Assembly: GCA_049315325.1 (NCBI GenBank) | Contig: JBMOKJ010000001.1 | Location: forward strand, 310,001-374,000 | Source: CAXXIC01 sp049315325 | Lineage (GTDB): Bacteria; Bacteroidota; Bacteroidia; Bacteroidales; UBA7332 | Reading direction: 5' to 3' | Length of the DNA: 64,000 nucleotides | Shown: piece by piece, positions 8,530 through 16,821 of the stretch | Layout: the number at the start of each line of letters is the position of its first letter | How positions within the stretch are numbered: position 1 is the first letter of the stretch | Made by a program: the position numbers and the translations under genes | The notes under the pieces: generated by a model | Database searches by the model: none | The model's input: the letters and a program-made list of their open reading frames with translations, nothing else | Told to the model about the DNA's origin: nothing

Positions 8530-8640
8530 CCCACCCCTTACCCTCCCTAAGGGAGGGAGTCAGAGCCTCTTCTATTAAGTTATTACTATTTCAAAATTCT
8601 CTCAAAAAGTCCCCCTTTGGGGGATTAGGGGGCTCGTTTT
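8530..8640. repeat. Dispersed C/G-rich palindromic repeat, inverted pair (copy 2)
   Basis: Two related elements face each other: CACCCCTTACCCTCCCTAAG followed by GGAGGGAGTC (about 8530-8560), and AAGTCCCCCTTTGGGGGATT followed by AGGGGGCTC (about 8609-8637). The right one is roughly the reverse complement of the left. The right element extends into the 3' end of the aminopeptidase gene and encodes its last residues. Confidence 0.8.
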
Positions 8641-10410
8641 CTCCCTCAACCACGCCTGTTCCTCAACATTTAGTTTCGGGCTGATTCGGTCGTAAACCGT
8701 TTGATGATAGTCGTTTATCCAAGCGATTTCTTGTTGATTGAGCAACGAAATATCAATCGATTTTTTGTCGAATGGGAAAAGCGTCAGTGTTTCGAAGGCG
8801 TGAAATTTCCCAAAAGGAGTTTCGATATCTTCTTTCACCACCACGAGGTTTTCGATACGAATACCGTATTCGTTCGTGCGATAGAGTCCTGGCTCGTTCG
8901 AAATAACCATGCCAGGAACGAGTTTCGTTGGGTTTTCATCCATGCGGATGTTTTGTGGACCTTCGTGCACATTGAGAAAATGCCCCACGCCATGACCTGT
9001 TCCGTGAAGGTAGTTGAACCCTTCATCCCATAGAGCCTTACGCGCCAACACATCGATTTGTGCGCCGCGTGTTCCTTGTGGAAAACGGCAGGTTGCGATG
9101 GCAATATGCCCTTTCAACACCAATGTGTAGTCGATTTTCATTTGAGCGTTTGGTTCGCAAAGCGCAACAGTGCGAGTAATGTCGGTCGTTCCGTCGAAAT
9201 ATTGTCCACCGGAATCGACCAACACAAAGCTTTCTGACTTGAGCGTAGAAGCCGATTCGGGAGTGGCATGGTAATGCACAATCGCTCCATGACCGGCATA
9301 TCCGGTAATGGTAGAGAAGCTTTCGCCCACGTAATGCTCTTGCTCGCTGCGGAACTCCAGTAATTTCTCTTCGATAGTTGTCTCTTTAACGTTTCCAGAC
9401 GGAACGGCAGCCTCCAACCATCGGAAAAACTTCGTCAGCGCCACGCCATCTTTTTCCATTGCGTTGCGAATGCCCGAAAGTTCGGTTTCGTTTTTCACCG
9501 CTTTGAGCAACGCCACAGGAGAGGTCGTTTCTATCATTTTGCAAGAAGTAGGAATTGCGGAACACAAAGCATAATTAACTTTATTTCCATCAAAGAGTAT
9601 TGCTGTTCCCGCTGCCAAATTCTCAAGATAGTGTGTAATAGATGAATATTCAGCTATGGTAACACCTTCGCGACGTAGTGTTTCGGCCATCTTCGAATTC
9701 ACTTTTTCGCCTTCGACAAAAAGAATCGCCTCTTTTTGCGAAACAACCGAATAGGCAATCGCAACAGGATTGCACTCAACATCGCTTCCACGAACGTTGA
9801 ACGTCCAAGCCACATCGTCAAGGGCCGTCAGAATCAATAAATCTGCCTCAGCAGAAATCAGTGTTTCACGCAATTTTGCAATTTTGTCTTTTGCCGAAAT
9901 GCCTGAAAATTTGACTGGAAGATCGAATATTTCATCTTTTGGTAATCCAGGGCGATCTGTCCATATTTCTTCGAAAAGATCGTAGTGCGGAAAGACCTCA
10001 AAACCTTTTCCCCTAAGCTTGCTGTTGATTTTGAAAACTTCGTTGGTGGTGAAAACGGCTCCATCGATGCCAATGGCGCAAACTTTTGTCAACTTTTGAA
10101 TCAGCCAATCAAAAAGTTCAGGGGTATCGGATAATCCTTGTTTAAAGAGTTGAATCCCCGAGCCAGCCAATTGCTGTTCGGCTTGCAGAAAGTAGCGCGA
10201 ATCGGTCCAAAGACCAGCATCTTCGAGTGTCACCACTACTGTTCCGGCTGAGCCGTTAAAACCCGAAATCCATTCACGTGATTTCCATCTTTCAGCGATG
10301 TATTCGCTAATGTGCGGATCGGTGCTCGGCACAATGTAGGCTTCAAGACCTTTCGCCACCATTGCTTTGCGCAATAGTTCTATACGTTGGGGAATGTTAT
10401 TTTCCATCAT
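8602..10410 (-). CDS. Xaa-Pro aminopeptidase, M24B family
   Basis: This 602-aa metallopeptidase removes N-terminal residues before proline. It has two N-terminal creatinase-like domains (about 1-300) and a C-terminal pita-bread catalytic domain. The five dinuclear-metal ligands can be assigned: two Asp in LVDSGGQYFDGTTDITR, His in HGTGHGVGHFLNVHEGP, Glu in SNEPGLYR, and Glu in YGIRIENLV. Length fits the long eukaryote-like XPNPEP1 type. The last ~12 residues (TSPLIPQRGTF) are encoded inside a dispersed palindromic repeat, which also supplies the stop codon, so the natural C-terminus has been replaced. A promoter TTG-N20-TACATTTG lies upstream. Confidence 0.95.
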   Translation of the reverse strand: MMENNIPQRIELLRKAMVAKGLEAYIVPSTDPHISEYIAERWKSREWISGFNGSAGTVVVTLEDAGLWTDSRYFLQAEQQLAGSGIQLFKQGLSDTPELFDWLIQKLTKVCAIGIDGAVFTTNEVFKINSKLRGKGFEVFPHYDLFEEIWTDRPGLPKDEIFDLPVKFSGISAKDKIAKLRETLISAEADLLILTALDDVAWTFNVRGSDVECNPVAIAYSVVSQKEAILFVEGEKVNSKMAETLRREGVTIAEYSSITHYLENLAAGTAILFDGNKVNYALCSAIPTSCKMIETTSPVALLKAVKNETELSGIRNAMEKDGVALTKFFRWLEAAVPSGNVKETTIEEKLLEFRSEQEHYVGESFSTITGYAGHGAIVHYHATPESASTLKSESFVLVDSGGQYFDGTTDITRTVALCEPNAQMKIDYTLVLKGHIAIATCRFPQGTRGAQIDVLARKALWDEGFNYLHGTGHGVGHFLNVHEGPQNIRMDENPTKLVPGMVISNEPGLYRTNEYGIRIENLVVVKEDIETPFGKFHAFETLTLFPFDKKSIDISLLNQQEIAWINDYHQTVYDRISPKLNVEEQAWLREKTSPLIPQRGTF

Positions 10411-10441
10411 CTTTCTGTTTAAACTGTTTTTTGAAGAGTAG

Positions 10442-10472
10442 CAAATGTACCCTATTTATGAATGAAATACAA
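10442..10472 (-). promoter_or_regulatory. Promoter of the Xaa-Pro aminopeptidase gene
   Basis: The minus strand carries TTG, 20 bp, then TACATTTG (10449-10442), a good match to the Bacteroidota sigma consensus. It lies about 31 bp upstream of the start codon. Confidence 0.6.
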
Positions 10473-10498
10473 GAATAGCCAATTATTTTGCAAAAAAC

Positions 10499-10533
10499 AA
10501 AAAACCACCTCCTATAATTAGAAAGTGGTTTTC
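10499..10533 (-). terminator. Terminator after ychF
   Basis: On the minus strand AAAACCACTTTC pairs with GGTGGTTTT across an AT-rich loop, and TTGTTTTTTG follows. It lies 28 bp downstream of the ychF stop. Confidence 0.75.
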
Positions 10534-10560
10534 AAGAAAATCTATTTATTCTTCGTTTAA

Positions 10561-11664
10561 TTACACATTGAAGCGGAAATGCATGATGTCGCCATCTTCG
10601 GCCACATACTCTTTTCCTTCCACATTCATCTTACCGGCTTCTTTGCAAGCGGCTTCTGATTTCAGTGCAATAAAGTCAACGTATTTAATAACCTCTGCAC
10701 GAATGAAGCCTTTTTCGAAGTCGGTGTGAATGACTGCGGCACATTGTGGTGCTTTGCTACCTTTCAGATAGGTCCATGCACGAACTTCTTGCACGCCACA
10801 TGTGAAGTAAGTCTCGAGGTTGAGCAATCGGTAAGCCGCTTTGATCAGACGAGCAACACCCGACTCCTCTAAACCAATTTCGTTCAGGAACATTTCGCGC
10901 TCTTCGAACGTGTCGAATTCTGCGATTTCTGATTCTATTTTGGCAGCAACCACTAGAATTTCTGCATTTTCATCTTTCGTAGCTTCGCGCACCATCTCTA
11001 CGTATTTGTTGCCTGTGGCAGCACTTGCTTCGTCCACGTTGCAAACATACATCACTGGTTTTGAGGTCAAAAGAAACAACTCACGGGCGAATTTCTGATC
11101 GTCTTTGTTATCCAAAATGACCGTGCGAGCCGATTTGCCTTGTTCCAATGCTTCTTTGAATTTTATCAGCACTTCGTAAGCCAATTTCGCTTGTTTGTCA
11201 CCGCCCGATTGACCTTGTTTTTGCACACGAGAAATTCGTGCATCCACTGTTTCGAGGTCTTTTATCTGAAGTTCGTAGTCGATGATTTCTTTGTCGCGCA
11301 CAGGATTGATTGTTCCGTCGACGTGAGTTACATTTTCGTCGTCGAAACAGCGCAACACGTGAATAATGGCATCCGTTTCGCGAATGTTGGCAAGGAATTT
11401 ATTACCCAAACCTTCGCCTTTGCTGGCACCTTTCACCAATCCGGCAATGTCCACGATTTCTACCGTGGTGGGAACAATTCTATTAGGCTTTACCAATTCT
11501 GCCAATGCGTTCAATCGTTCGTCGGGAACAGTAATCACGCCCACGTTCGGTTCAATTGTGCAGAAAGGGAAATTGGCCGCCTGCGCTTTCGCATTCGACA
11601 GACAGTTGAAAAGGGTTGATTTACCAACATTTGGCAAACCCACTATACCACATTGTAAAGCCAT
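10561..11664 (-). CDS. ychF: Redox-regulated ATPase YchF (Obg family)
   Basis: This 367-aa Obg-family P-loop NTPase hydrolyses ATP in preference to GTP and interacts with the ribosome. Visible motifs are G1 GLPNVGKST (residues 9-17), then VPDERLNAL and the G3 region VDIAGLVKGAS with GEGLGNKFL, typical of YchF. The C-terminal TGS-like domain ends with the conserved AEDGDIMHFRFNV. An open frame runs 35 codons further upstream, but the family always begins MALQCGIVGLPNVG. The -7 box at 11692-11699 also lies within that extension, so ATG 11664 is the start. Confidence 0.96.
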   Translation of the reverse strand: MALQCGIVGLPNVGKSTLFNCLSNAKAQAANFPFCTIEPNVGVITVPDERLNALAELVKPNRIVPTTVEIVDIAGLVKGASKGEGLGNKFLANIRETDAIIHVLRCFDDENVTHVDGTINPVRDKEIIDYELQIKDLETVDARISRVQKQGQSGGDKQAKLAYEVLIKFKEALEQGKSARTVILDNKDDQKFARELFLLTSKPVMYVCNVDEASAATGNKYVEMVREATKDENAEILVVAAKIESEIAEFDTFEEREMFLNEIGLEESGVARLIKAAYRLLNLETYFTCGVQEVRAWTYLKGSKAPQCAAVIHTDFEKGFIRAEVIKYVDFIALKSEAACKEAGKMNVEGKEYVAEDGDIMHFRFNV

Positions 11665-11691
11665 AGAGTTAAGTCGTTTATTTTTAGGCTG

Positions 11692-11699
11692 CAAAGGTA
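11692..11699 (-). promoter_or_regulatory. -7 box for ychF
   Basis: The minus strand reads TACCTTTG (TAnnTTTG), 27 bp upstream of the chosen ychF ATG. This supports the shorter start. Confidence 0.55.
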
Positions 11700-11810
11700 A
11701 GGCTTTTGGGCGAAAATACAAGCGAAGCCAAATACTGAGGCATTTCTGATGCTGAGTGATATTAAACAATACTATAATTTTGATTTTTTATTGTAAACAA
11801 CTGTTTAAAG

Positions 11811-11883
11811 TGCACAAAACAGTCTAAATTGTGCATTTTTCCCAAATTTATAGTGTGAAATTCAAATTGTTGTTTAGTTTTGC
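11811..11883 (+). promoter_or_regulatory. Upstream region of the FadL-type porin: inverted repeat and -7 box
   Basis: TAGTTTTG at 11876-11883 matches TAnnTTTG, 26 bp before the ATG at 11910. About 40 bp further upstream, TGCACAA (11811-11817) and TTGTGCA (11830-11836) form a perfect 7-bp inverted repeat that could be an operator. The operator role is a guess. Confidence 0.4.
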
Positions 11884-11909
11884 AGCCGTATTAACCAAAA
11901 ATCTAACTT

Positions 11910-13307
11910 ATGAAAAAACTATTGGCATTAGGAGTATTATGTATAGGCGCTGCCTCATCTGCTTTAGCGGGTGGTCTATTGACAAACACAAATCAGAGTG
12001 TTCACTTCTTGCGTAACCCTGCGCGCGACGCATCTACAGAGGTTGATGCTGCATACACCAACCCTGCAGGAACAACACAACTTTCAGACGGTTTTCATTT
12101 TTCTATTACCAATCAAAGCGTATCTCAAACACGCACAATTACATCTACTTTTGCACCATTTGCAGGAAATGTAGGAAATCTAGGTGTTGCCACAAAAGAG
12201 TACAAAGGCACAGCAGATGCACCAGTTGTTCCAAGCTTTCAATTTGCATATAAAGAAGGCAAATGGGCGCTATCAGGAGGATTCGCGATCACAGGTGGCG
12301 GCGGTAAAGCTACTTTTGCAAACGGATTAGCATCATTCGAAGCTCCTTTGGCAATGATACCAGTAGGATTGTCAAATCCAACTCCCCCAACTCCGGCTAT
12401 TGCAACCACCAAATATTCCGTTGATGGTTATATGGAAGGACAACAATTCATCTACGGAGCCCAAATTAATGGCTCTTATAAAATAACAGATGAACTTTCT
12501 GCTGCATTAGGCGTAAGAGTGAATTTTGTAGAAAGCAGCTACAAAGGACATCTATTAAATATTAATATCAATCCTGTTTTTGCTGGAAATCCTACAGGTG
12601 CAATGATTTCGGCGAGTACATTTTTCACTACTATAGGCAAACCTGCAAATGCAGCTGCAACCAAAGACATTTATGTAGATGTTACCCAATCTGGAATGGG
12701 AATTACGCCAATCATAGGCTTAAATTACAACCATCGCGATTTGAATATCGGTATGAAATACGAATTAAAAACGTCACTTGAGGTGAAGAATAAAACAACA
12801 GTAGACAACACGCTACCTCAAAAATATCCTGATGGAGCAACTACTCCAAATGATATTCCGGCATTGTTGACTGTTGGTGCTGAATACAAAGTAATTCCTG
12901 CCTTGAAACTTTCAGCTGGCTATCACCACTTTTTTGATTCGGATGCTAAAATGGCAAACGACAAACAACAATACATCAATGGTGGTGTAAATGAGATCTT
13001 GTTTGGTGCTGAATACGACGTTACAGACAAATTGCTCGTTAGTGCGGGTGGTCAAACTACCAATACTGGTGTTACAGATGCTTACCAAACCGATATGAGT
13101 TTTAGCTTAAGTTCTTATTCTATTGGTTTAGGCGCTGCATACAAAATTATGCCTAACTTGAAAGTGAATGTGGCATACTTCTTTACAAACTACGACAAGT
13201 GGACCAAAGTGGTCACCTCTGGATACAACGGAACTCCACTGGGAGGAACCGACGAATTTATGCGTACAAACAAAGTTATCGGGGTTGGTCTCGACTATAA
13301 TTTTTAA
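11910..13307 (+). CDS. OmpP1/FadL/TodX-family outer-membrane protein
   Basis: This 465-aa protein has a signal peptide (residues 1-20, ending SALAGG) and a beta-barrel pattern of alternating hydrophobic residues. The N-terminus GGLLTNTNQSVHFLRNPARDASTEVDAAYTNPAG (residues about 21-54) shows the FadL family features, namely the NPA motif and the early AYTNPAG. The last strands end in GVGLDYNF with a terminal phenylalanine, as expected for a BAM substrate. It would let hydrophobic molecules such as fatty acids cross the outer membrane. It is monocistronic, with its own promoter and a strong terminator. Confidence 0.9.
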   Translation: MKKLLALGVLCIGAASSALAGGLLTNTNQSVHFLRNPARDASTEVDAAYTNPAGTTQLSDGFHFSITNQSVSQTRTITSTFAPFAGNVGNLGVATKEYKGTADAPVVPSFQFAYKEGKWALSGGFAITGGGGKATFANGLASFEAPLAMIPVGLSNPTPPTPAIATTKYSVDGYMEGQQFIYGAQINGSYKITDELSAALGVRVNFVESSYKGHLLNININPVFAGNPTGAMISASTFFTTIGKPANAAATKDIYVDVTQSGMGITPIIGLNYNHRDLNIGMKYELKTSLEVKNKTTVDNTLPQKYPDGATTPNDIPALLTVGAEYKVIPALKLSAGYHHFFDSDAKMANDKQQYINGGVNEILFGAEYDVTDKLLVSAGGQTTNTGVTDAYQTDMSFSLSSYSIGLGAAYKIMPNLKVNVAYFFTNYDKWTKVVTSGYNGTPLGGTDEFMRTNKVIGVGLDYNF

Positions 13308-13333
13308 TTAAAACAGCAATACCAATACTTTTC

Positions 13334-13379
13334 ATCCCTGCATTACGGCATAAAACTGTAGTGCAGGGATTCTTTTTTT
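13334..13379 (+). terminator. Terminator after the FadL-type porin
   Basis: ATCCCTGCATTAC pairs with GTAGTGCAGGGAT (one mismatch, 11-nt loop) and is followed by TCTTTTTTT. Confidence 0.9.
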
Positions 13380-13437
13380 GAACCGATTTCACTAGTTGCT
13401 TGTTAATTATAGAACTAACAAATAAGTAGTTAATTCA

Positions 13438-15747
13438 ATGAAAAAAATAACGTTCATCCTTTTAATAATTGTTGTTTCATTATCAACAATTTCGGCACAA
13501 ACACACTCTATAAGCGGTAAAGTAATAGACAAAGCCACGCGCGAACCGCTTTCAGGCATCAGCGTCATCGTGTGGAATACCACTACCGGCGTGATGACAG
13601 ATTCTTTGGGAAGATACACCCTCAAAAATCTGAAGCCCAATATCTATCGCATTCAGGCATCGTTTGTAGGCTACAAAACCTATATCTCTCCCGAGTTTCA
13701 ATTAGCGGTAAAAGACAAATATTTCGAGATTGAACTGGAGCAAAATACTCAGGAACTTAAAGAGGTGAAAGTAGTTGCAACACCTTTCCGCAAAACAGCT
13801 GAAACGCCGATTGCCCTGCGCACCATCGGTTTTTCTGAAATTGAGAAAAGTGCAGGCTCTGGTCGGGATATTTCGCGTGTTATTCAGTCGTTCCCGGGTG
13901 TGGCCTCCTCTCCTGCTAGCTATCGCAACGACTTGATTGTGCGTGGCGGTGGTCCGTCCGAAAACCGTTTCTACATCGACGGCGTGGAGATTCCAAACAT
14001 CAACCACTTTGCCACACAAGGCGCATCGGGCGGTCCGGTGGGTATCATCAATTCAGACCTGCTGCGCGAAACGGATTTCTATTCCGGTGCTTTCCCTGCC
14101 TCGAAAGGAAATGCGCTCAGTTCGGTACTCGATTTCAAACTGAAAGATGGAAGCACAGAAGAGCACAACCAAAAATTTGCGCTCGGTTCTTCGGATATGG
14201 CTTTTAGCTCCGAAGGTCATATAGGAAACAGAGTGACTTACATCGTATCGTTGCGCCAATCGTACCTGCAATTTCTGTTTAAGGCGCTTAAATTGCCTTT
14301 TTTGCCAACCTATAATGATGCTCAGTTCAAGGTGAAAGTGAAATTAGACAAGCACAACGAACTCACTTTCTTGGGTTTGGGAGCTATCGACGATATGAAA
14401 CTCAACACCGACACTGTTGGACAAACAGATGCAAACAAATACATTCTTTCGACCTTACCTACCATCAAGCAGAATACCTACACGCTGGGTGCGGTTTACA
14501 AACATTTTGCAGGAAAAAATGTGCAAACCGCCGTATTGAGCACCAATAAACTCTACAACACCAACCTCAAATACCTCGAAAACGACGAGGCAAAAGGCTT
14601 GTTGCTCGACTACAAATCGCACGAAATAGAGACCAAATTCCGCTTCGAAAACAGCACATCGATGAGTGATTTCCGCCTCATCACGGGTGTGAATGCCGAA
14701 GTGGCTGACTATTACAACAGTACCAATGGACAATTCATAAAGGACTACCGCACCGACCTGACCATCTACAAATACGGATTGTTTGGTTCGTTGCTCTACG
14801 AAAGTCCCGACGGACGAATGACCGGCTCACTGGCTTTGCGCACCGATGCCAACAACTACTCGACGCTGATGAGCAATCCGCTGAACCAGCTATCCCCTCG
14901 CCTATCGGCATCGTATCGATTGTTTGACAACTTCTACCTAAATGGAAACATTGGGCGTTATTACCAATTGCCTCAATACACTGTGCTTGGCTACAAAGAG
15001 GGTGACGTGTTCGTCAATAAACCAACGGTGAAATACCTAATGTCAGATCAGATTGTATTGGGTGTGGAGCAACGACCTACACGCTACATCCGCCTAACAC
15101 TCGAAGGGTTCTACAAAAGTTACAAGAACGGATTGTTATCCATCGCCGACAATATTCCGCTGGCTTCGAAAGGAGCTGATTACGATGTGTTGGGAACTGA
15201 AAAAGTCAACTCAAATGCCAAAGGTCGCGCCTACGGTGTGGAGTTTCTGGCACGTTGGGCAGCTTACAAAAACCTCAATTTCATAGCAGCTTATACCTAC
15301 GTTCGCAGCGAATTCACCACCCCCGACCGCAGCGAATATATACCAACTTCGTGGGATAATCGCCACCTGCTTACCATCACCGGAGGATACGAATTTAGAA
15401 GAAACTGGTCGCTGGGTTTGAAATACCGACTAGTAGGTGGTGCGCCTTACACTGCATGGGACGAAGCTAAATCGATTGCCAACTGGACACAAACCAACCG
15501 ACCTGTGCTCGACTATGCCAACTACAATGCCGGTCGGTTACCGCTCTTCACACAGCTCGATATGCGCATCGACAAAAACTACTACTACAAAACCTGGATG
15601 CTGGGCTTCTACCTCGATATTCAGAATGCGATGAATACCAAATACATTGCTCAACAACGTCTTCTTATACAAGAAGTAAAAGCTAAATACATAGAGAACG
15701 AAAGCGGAAATGTATTACCTTCTATTGGTGTGATGGTGGAGTTTTAA
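13438..15747 (+). CDS. TonB-dependent receptor with CarboxypepD-like N-terminal domain
   Basis: This 769-aa outer-membrane receptor has a signal peptide (1-20), a CarboxypepD_reg-like domain (about 22-105, ISGKVIDKATREPLSGISV), a plug domain (about 120-230, SRVIQSFPGVASSPASYRND and IVRGGGPSENRFYIDGVEIP), and a 22-strand-type barrel ending in GVMVEF with the terminal Phe. It lacks the long SusC-type extension, so it is a generic siderophore, metal or small-molecule receptor. The substrate is not evident. The 3' end is partly duplicated at 16352-16389, downstream of the rhodanese gene. Confidence 0.93.
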   Translation: MKKITFILLIIVVSLSTISAQTHSISGKVIDKATREPLSGISVIVWNTTTGVMTDSLGRYTLKNLKPNIYRIQASFVGYKTYISPEFQLAVKDKYFEIELEQNTQELKEVKVVATPFRKTAETPIALRTIGFSEIEKSAGSGRDISRVIQSFPGVASSPASYRNDLIVRGGGPSENRFYIDGVEIPNINHFATQGASGGPVGIINSDLLRETDFYSGAFPASKGNALSSVLDFKLKDGSTEEHNQKFALGSSDMAFSSEGHIGNRVTYIVSLRQSYLQFLFKALKLPFLPTYNDAQFKVKVKLDKHNELTFLGLGAIDDMKLNTDTVGQTDANKYILSTLPTIKQNTYTLGAVYKHFAGKNVQTAVLSTNKLYNTNLKYLENDEAKGLLLDYKSHEIETKFRFENSTSMSDFRLITGVNAEVADYYNSTNGQFIKDYRTDLTIYKYGLFGSLLYESPDGRMTGSLALRTDANNYSTLMSNPLNQLSPRLSASYRLFDNFYLNGNIGRYYQLPQYTVLGYKEGDVFVNKPTVKYLMSDQIVLGVEQRPTRYIRLTLEGFYKSYKNGLLSIADNIPLASKGADYDVLGTEKVNSNAKGRAYGVEFLARWAAYKNLNFIAAYTYVRSEFTTPDRSEYIPTSWDNRHLLTITGGYEFRRNWSLGLKYRLVGGAPYTAWDEAKSIANWTQTNRPVLDYANYNAGRLPLFTQLDMRIDKNYYYKTWMLGFYLDIQNAMNTKYIAQQRLLIQEVKAKYIENESGNVLPSIGVMVEF

Positions 15748-15766
15748 ATTATCTAATTATTTGAAT

Positions 15767-16150
15767 ATGAATAATCAAATTGAATTTTACAAACAAAAGC
15801 TCGCTTTTGAAATAGATGCATGGGATTTGAACGAAATGATTCAAAATAATGAGAATGTGGTCGTTGTTGATGCTCGTTCTTCTGAATCTTTTGAAAATGA
15901 ACACATTGCAGGTTCAACAAGCATACCACACCGCACCATGAGTAAAGAGACAACAAATAAGTTAGACAAATCTGCACTGTACGTAACTTATTGCGACGGT
16001 ATTGGCTGTAATGCTTCTACAAAAGGCGCCTTAAACTTATCACTTTTAGGCTTCAACGTGAAAGAATTAATTGGTGGCTTGGAATGGTGGAAACGTGATG
16101 GTTATAAAACCGAAGGTAAAAAGATAGATAGAATTAGTTGTGGTTGTTAA
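15767..16150 (+). CDS. Rhodanese-like domain protein
   Basis: This 127-aa single rhodanese domain has the CDC25-like motif VVVVDARSSESFENEHIAGS (residues 31-50) and an active-site loop with Cys76 in YCDGIGCNAS. Rhodaneses carry persulfide sulfur on that cysteine. A second cysteine (Cys81) in the loop and a C-terminal CGC suggest thiol chemistry or metal binding. I use ATG 15767 rather than the TTG two codons earlier. It lies 19 bp after the TonB-receptor stop, so it is probably co-transcribed. It occupies the same genomic slot that the restriction-modification cassette occupies in the duplicated half. Confidence 0.88.
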   Translation: MNNQIEFYKQKLAFEIDAWDLNEMIQNNENVVVVDARSSESFENEHIAGSTSIPHRTMSKETTNKLDKSALYVTYCDGIGCNASTKGALNLSLLGFNVKELIGGLEWWKRDGYKTEGKKIDRISCGC

Positions 16151-16157
16151 CTTCACT

Positions 16158-16260
16158 TTACTTCAACATCTTAAATAAATCCCATATCACAATTCCGGCT
16201 GTAACCGATACATTCAGCGAATGTTTGGTACCAAATTGAGGAATTTCGATGCAGCCATCC
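16158..16260 (-). pseudogene. Truncated duplicate of the trmH-like 3' end
   Basis: These 103 bp match the last 103 bp of the trmH-family gene at 19335-19437 with four substitutions. The match begins exactly at the stop codon. All four differences are third-position and synonymous (Ile, Gly, Val and Lys codons), so this fragment derives from a diverged functional allele and not from a decaying copy. Homology ends abruptly at 16260. The remaining 5' part of the gene is missing here. Confidence 0.9.
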
Positions 16261-16351
16261 TATTATCCTAACCTCTAATTATATTTTTCTCCTACCCAAT
16301 GAAAGCGAAGAACTCGCTCACATTAGAAAACATACGCTCAACTTAATTTTA
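16261..16351. other. Unexplained 91-bp junction between the two allele fragments
   Basis: This stretch between the trmH fragment and the TonB-receptor fragment matches nothing else I could find in the window. It has no ORF of note. It marks the recombination joint. Confidence 0.4.
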
Positions 16352-16389
16352 TGTTTTGCCTTCTATTGGTGTGATGGTGGAGTTTTAAA
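16352..16389 (+). pseudogene. Duplicate of the TonB-receptor 3' end
   Basis: A 31-bp perfect match (16359-16389 versus 15718-15748) covers the last residues and stop codon of the TonB receptor. The two codons before it (GTT TTG here, GTA TTA in the gene) still encode Val-Leu, so the differences are again synonymous. Homology ends at the stop codon, and the restriction-modification cassette starts after it. Confidence 0.85.
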
Positions 16390-16531
16390 ATATTTATTTT
16401 TTATTTTATAGACGAATGTCTTATATTTGCAGTTGCGTATATAACACGTTACATGCAAGCGTAGCGGACGACACAACTACGAACAAGCGACAGACAAAAA
16501 CACATTTCGACAGGACATTGATAATATAAAA

Positions 16532-16596
16532 TGCTAATTATAGTCTGTGGTACAATTTGTACACTAAAGTTAGCTTTGTGCAGACTTTAATTAGCA
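16532..16596 (+). promoter_or_regulatory. Putative controller (C-box-like) operator and promoter of the R-M cassette
   Basis: A 16-bp inverted repeat with one mismatch (TGCTAATTATAGTCTG at 16532-16547 and CAGACTTTAATTAGCA at 16581-16596) ends directly before the ATG of the controller gene. Between the arms lie a perfect 13-bp palindrome GTACAATTTGTAC (16550-16562) and a -7 box TAGCTTTG (16571-16578). The string TATAGTCTGTGG resembles the AGTC-GTGG part of known C-protein boxes. Autoregulation by the adjacent HTH protein is inferred from this layout. Confidence 0.6.
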
Positions 16597-16815
16597 ATGA
16601 TTTCTAAACACGACATACTTAATTTATTCGGTGAAAACGTCAGAAAATATAGGCGACTTCTCGACATTTCCCAAGAGGAGTTGGCACATCGTGCCGACCT
16701 TCACAGGACTTACATCGGTATGATTGAACGAGCCGAAAAGAATATAACACTCGTGAACATGGAGAAAATTGCTAACGCTTTACAGGTCAACATTGAAGAC
16801 CTTTTAAAAAATTAG
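16597..16815 (+). CDS. XRE-family controller (C) protein of a type II R-M system
   Basis: This 72-aa helix-turn-helix protein has the pattern of restriction-modification controller proteins: NVRKYRRLLDISQEELAHRA then DLHRTYIGMIERAEKNITL, with the recognition helix in HRTYIGMIERAEKN. C proteins bind as dimers to their own promoter and delay endonuclease expression until the methylase has acted on the DNA. The gene is 6 bp from the endonuclease gene, the usual C-R order. An operator-like inverted repeat lies immediately upstream. Confidence 0.9.
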   Translation: MISKHDILNLFGENVRKYRRLLDISQEELAHRADLHRTYIGMIERAEKNITLVNMEKIANALQVNIEDLLKN

Positions 16816-16821
16816 CAATAA

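Noticed and set aside
11665..11769. 35-residue N-terminal extension of YchF
   Set aside because: The family starts at MALQCGIVGLPNVG, and the promoter box lies within the proposed extension.
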